Source: an uncultured Bacteroidales bacterium (GTDB lineage: Bacteria; Bacteroidota; Bacteroidia; Bacteroidales; P3). Taken from it: DNA of 14,749 nucleotides. Under the pieces are notes generated by a model. It was not told the origin of the DNA. It made no database searches and saw nothing but the letters and a program-made list of their open reading frames with translations. Location of the stretch: assembly GCA_937884485.1 (NCBI GenBank), contig CALGCG010000021.1, positions 1 to 14,749 of the forward strand, in the 5' to 3' direction. Positions within the stretch are counted from its first letter, which is position 1. Each line of letters begins with the position of its first letter. Below, piece by piece: positions 14,461 through 14,749 of this stretch. The position numbers were made by a program, and so were the translations under genes.

Positions 14461-14492
14461 ATTGCGTATATAATTTGTTGACTCATTGATAT

Positions 14493-14522
14493 GCCGCCAG
14501 TTTACCTGCCGGCAGGGGCGGC
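14493..14522 (-). promoter_or_regulatory. GC-rich nested palindrome in the dipeptidase 5' leader
   Basis: GCCGCC (14493-14498) pairs with GGCGGC (14517-14522) and encloses the perfect 12-bp palindrome CCTGCCGGCAGG (14505-14516). It lies 33-62 nt upstream of the dipeptidase ATG, between the predicted transcription start and the gene. It could be an mRNA structure or an operator. It shares the core TGCCGGCAGG with the hairpin at 697-713. Confidence 0.45.
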
Positions 14523-14544
14523 GGTGCATGATTGATACAGGGTG

Positions 14545-14552
14545 CAAATATA
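14545..14552 (-). promoter_or_regulatory. Probable promoter -7 element for the dipeptidase-led run
   Basis: On the - strand TATATTTG (14552-14545) matches the Bacteroidetes -7 consensus exactly and lies 84 nt before the ATG at 14460. No TTTG occurs at the usual distance of about 20 nt; the nearest lies 31 nt up (14587-14584). The rest of the stretch 14553-14684 holds no recognisable gene. Confidence 0.5.
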
Positions 14553-14684
14553 CAAAAAAATATTCATTCCGCGCCCATCTGTTCAAAAAAAACTTTCCGC
14601 CGGCCCAAAAACCGCGCCGGAGAGGACTCGACGGGCCAGAGACTTGGGGGCCGATAGGCGACAAATAGGTACCGAATTCGTCCC

Positions 14685-14749
14685 TTCTTATATCGTTCTT
14701 ATATCGTTCACATATAGTTCTTATATAGTTCTTATATACTGTATATAGG
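14685..14749. repeat. 11-bp tandem repeat array at the window edge
   Basis: Five full units and one partial 11-nt unit run to the end of the window: TTCTTATATCG twice, TTCACATATAG, TTCTTATATAG, TTCTTATATAC, then TGTATATAGG (cut). The phase is exact from 14685. Every unit has a TATA or ATAT core. The array may continue beyond the window. Confidence 0.8.

Noticed and set aside
13045..14481. 478-codon open frame antisense to the dipeptidase
   Set aside because: Shadow of codon bias. The - strand frame has all the M20 metal ligands.
14592..14625. CCGGC/GCCGG hairpin with a later T8 on the - strand as a terminator
   Set aside because: The stem is only 5 bp and the T-run starts several bases after it, so support is too weak.
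14461..14664. Possible 68-residue N-terminal extension of the dipeptidase
   Set aside because: It crosses a -7 promoter element and a GC palindrome, has no family similarity, and the family begins at MKQYIEQ.
14668..14679. Adjacent GGTACC and GAATTC sites resembling a cloning polylinker
   Set aside because: Only two hexamers with no further vector-like sequence; natural occurrence beside the 11-bp array is the simpler reading.

Overview
The window looks like a stretch of a Bacteroidales chromosome (Prevotella/Muribaculum-like; genus not decidable from sequence alone). The reasons are: no Shine-Dalgarno sequences but A-rich leaders before the start codons, a Bacteroidetes-type promoter (TTTG, 20-nt spacer, TATATTTG) upstream of the first gene, a sodium-pumping methylmalonyl-CoA decarboxylase operon of the kind used in succinate-to-propionate fermentation, and GC-rich coding DNA separated by strongly AT-rich gaps.

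Region 1 (about 1-5510, + strand) is a propionate/sodium-pump operon. Its genes are methylmalonyl-CoA epimerase, the carboxyltransferase MmdA, a small Cys-rich lipoprotein, an OadG-family subunit with a large exported N-terminal extension, the biotin carrier MmdC and the membrane pump MmdB. Together they epimerise methylmalonyl-CoA, move its carboxyl group to biotin and release it as CO2 while exporting Na+. No biotin carboxylase gene is present, which favours the decarboxylase over a carboxylase. The operon starts behind a G-rich tract and a terminator-like hairpin that abuts the promoter, and ends in a strong bidirectional terminator at 5471-5510. Four of the five gaps between its genes carry a distinct hairpin or short repeat.

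Region 2 (5524-6524, - strand) holds an unrecognised small lipoprotein and a nitroreductase, coupled by an ATGA overlap. Region 3 (6607-14460, - strand) is a long co-directional run. In order of transcription it reads M20 dipeptidase, four-helix-bundle (S23/IVP-like) protein, a fused NfnA-NfnB type flavin/Fe-S oxidoreductase, Sel1-repeat protein, DUF1232 membrane protein, exported class A acid phosphatase (PAP2 superfamily) and a Uup-like ABC-F ATPase. The last four overlap one another by 4-8 nt. A -7 promoter element lies upstream of the M20 gene.

The most unusual signal is a set of degenerate tandem heptamer tracts (7-nt period) found only at gene boundaries: 2322-2349, 2691-2750, 10368-10395, 12655-12689 and 13083-13112. 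Some supply stop or start codons. Two of them form a perfect 23-bp inverted repeat around the AT-rich four-helix-bundle gene. That geometry resembles the intervening sequences of 23S rRNA, but it sits here between protein-coding genes. A separate 11-bp tandem array lies at the right edge. The second point of interest is the pairing of a nine-Cys lipoprotein with a His/Met-rich exported extension on OadG inside the sodium-pump operon.
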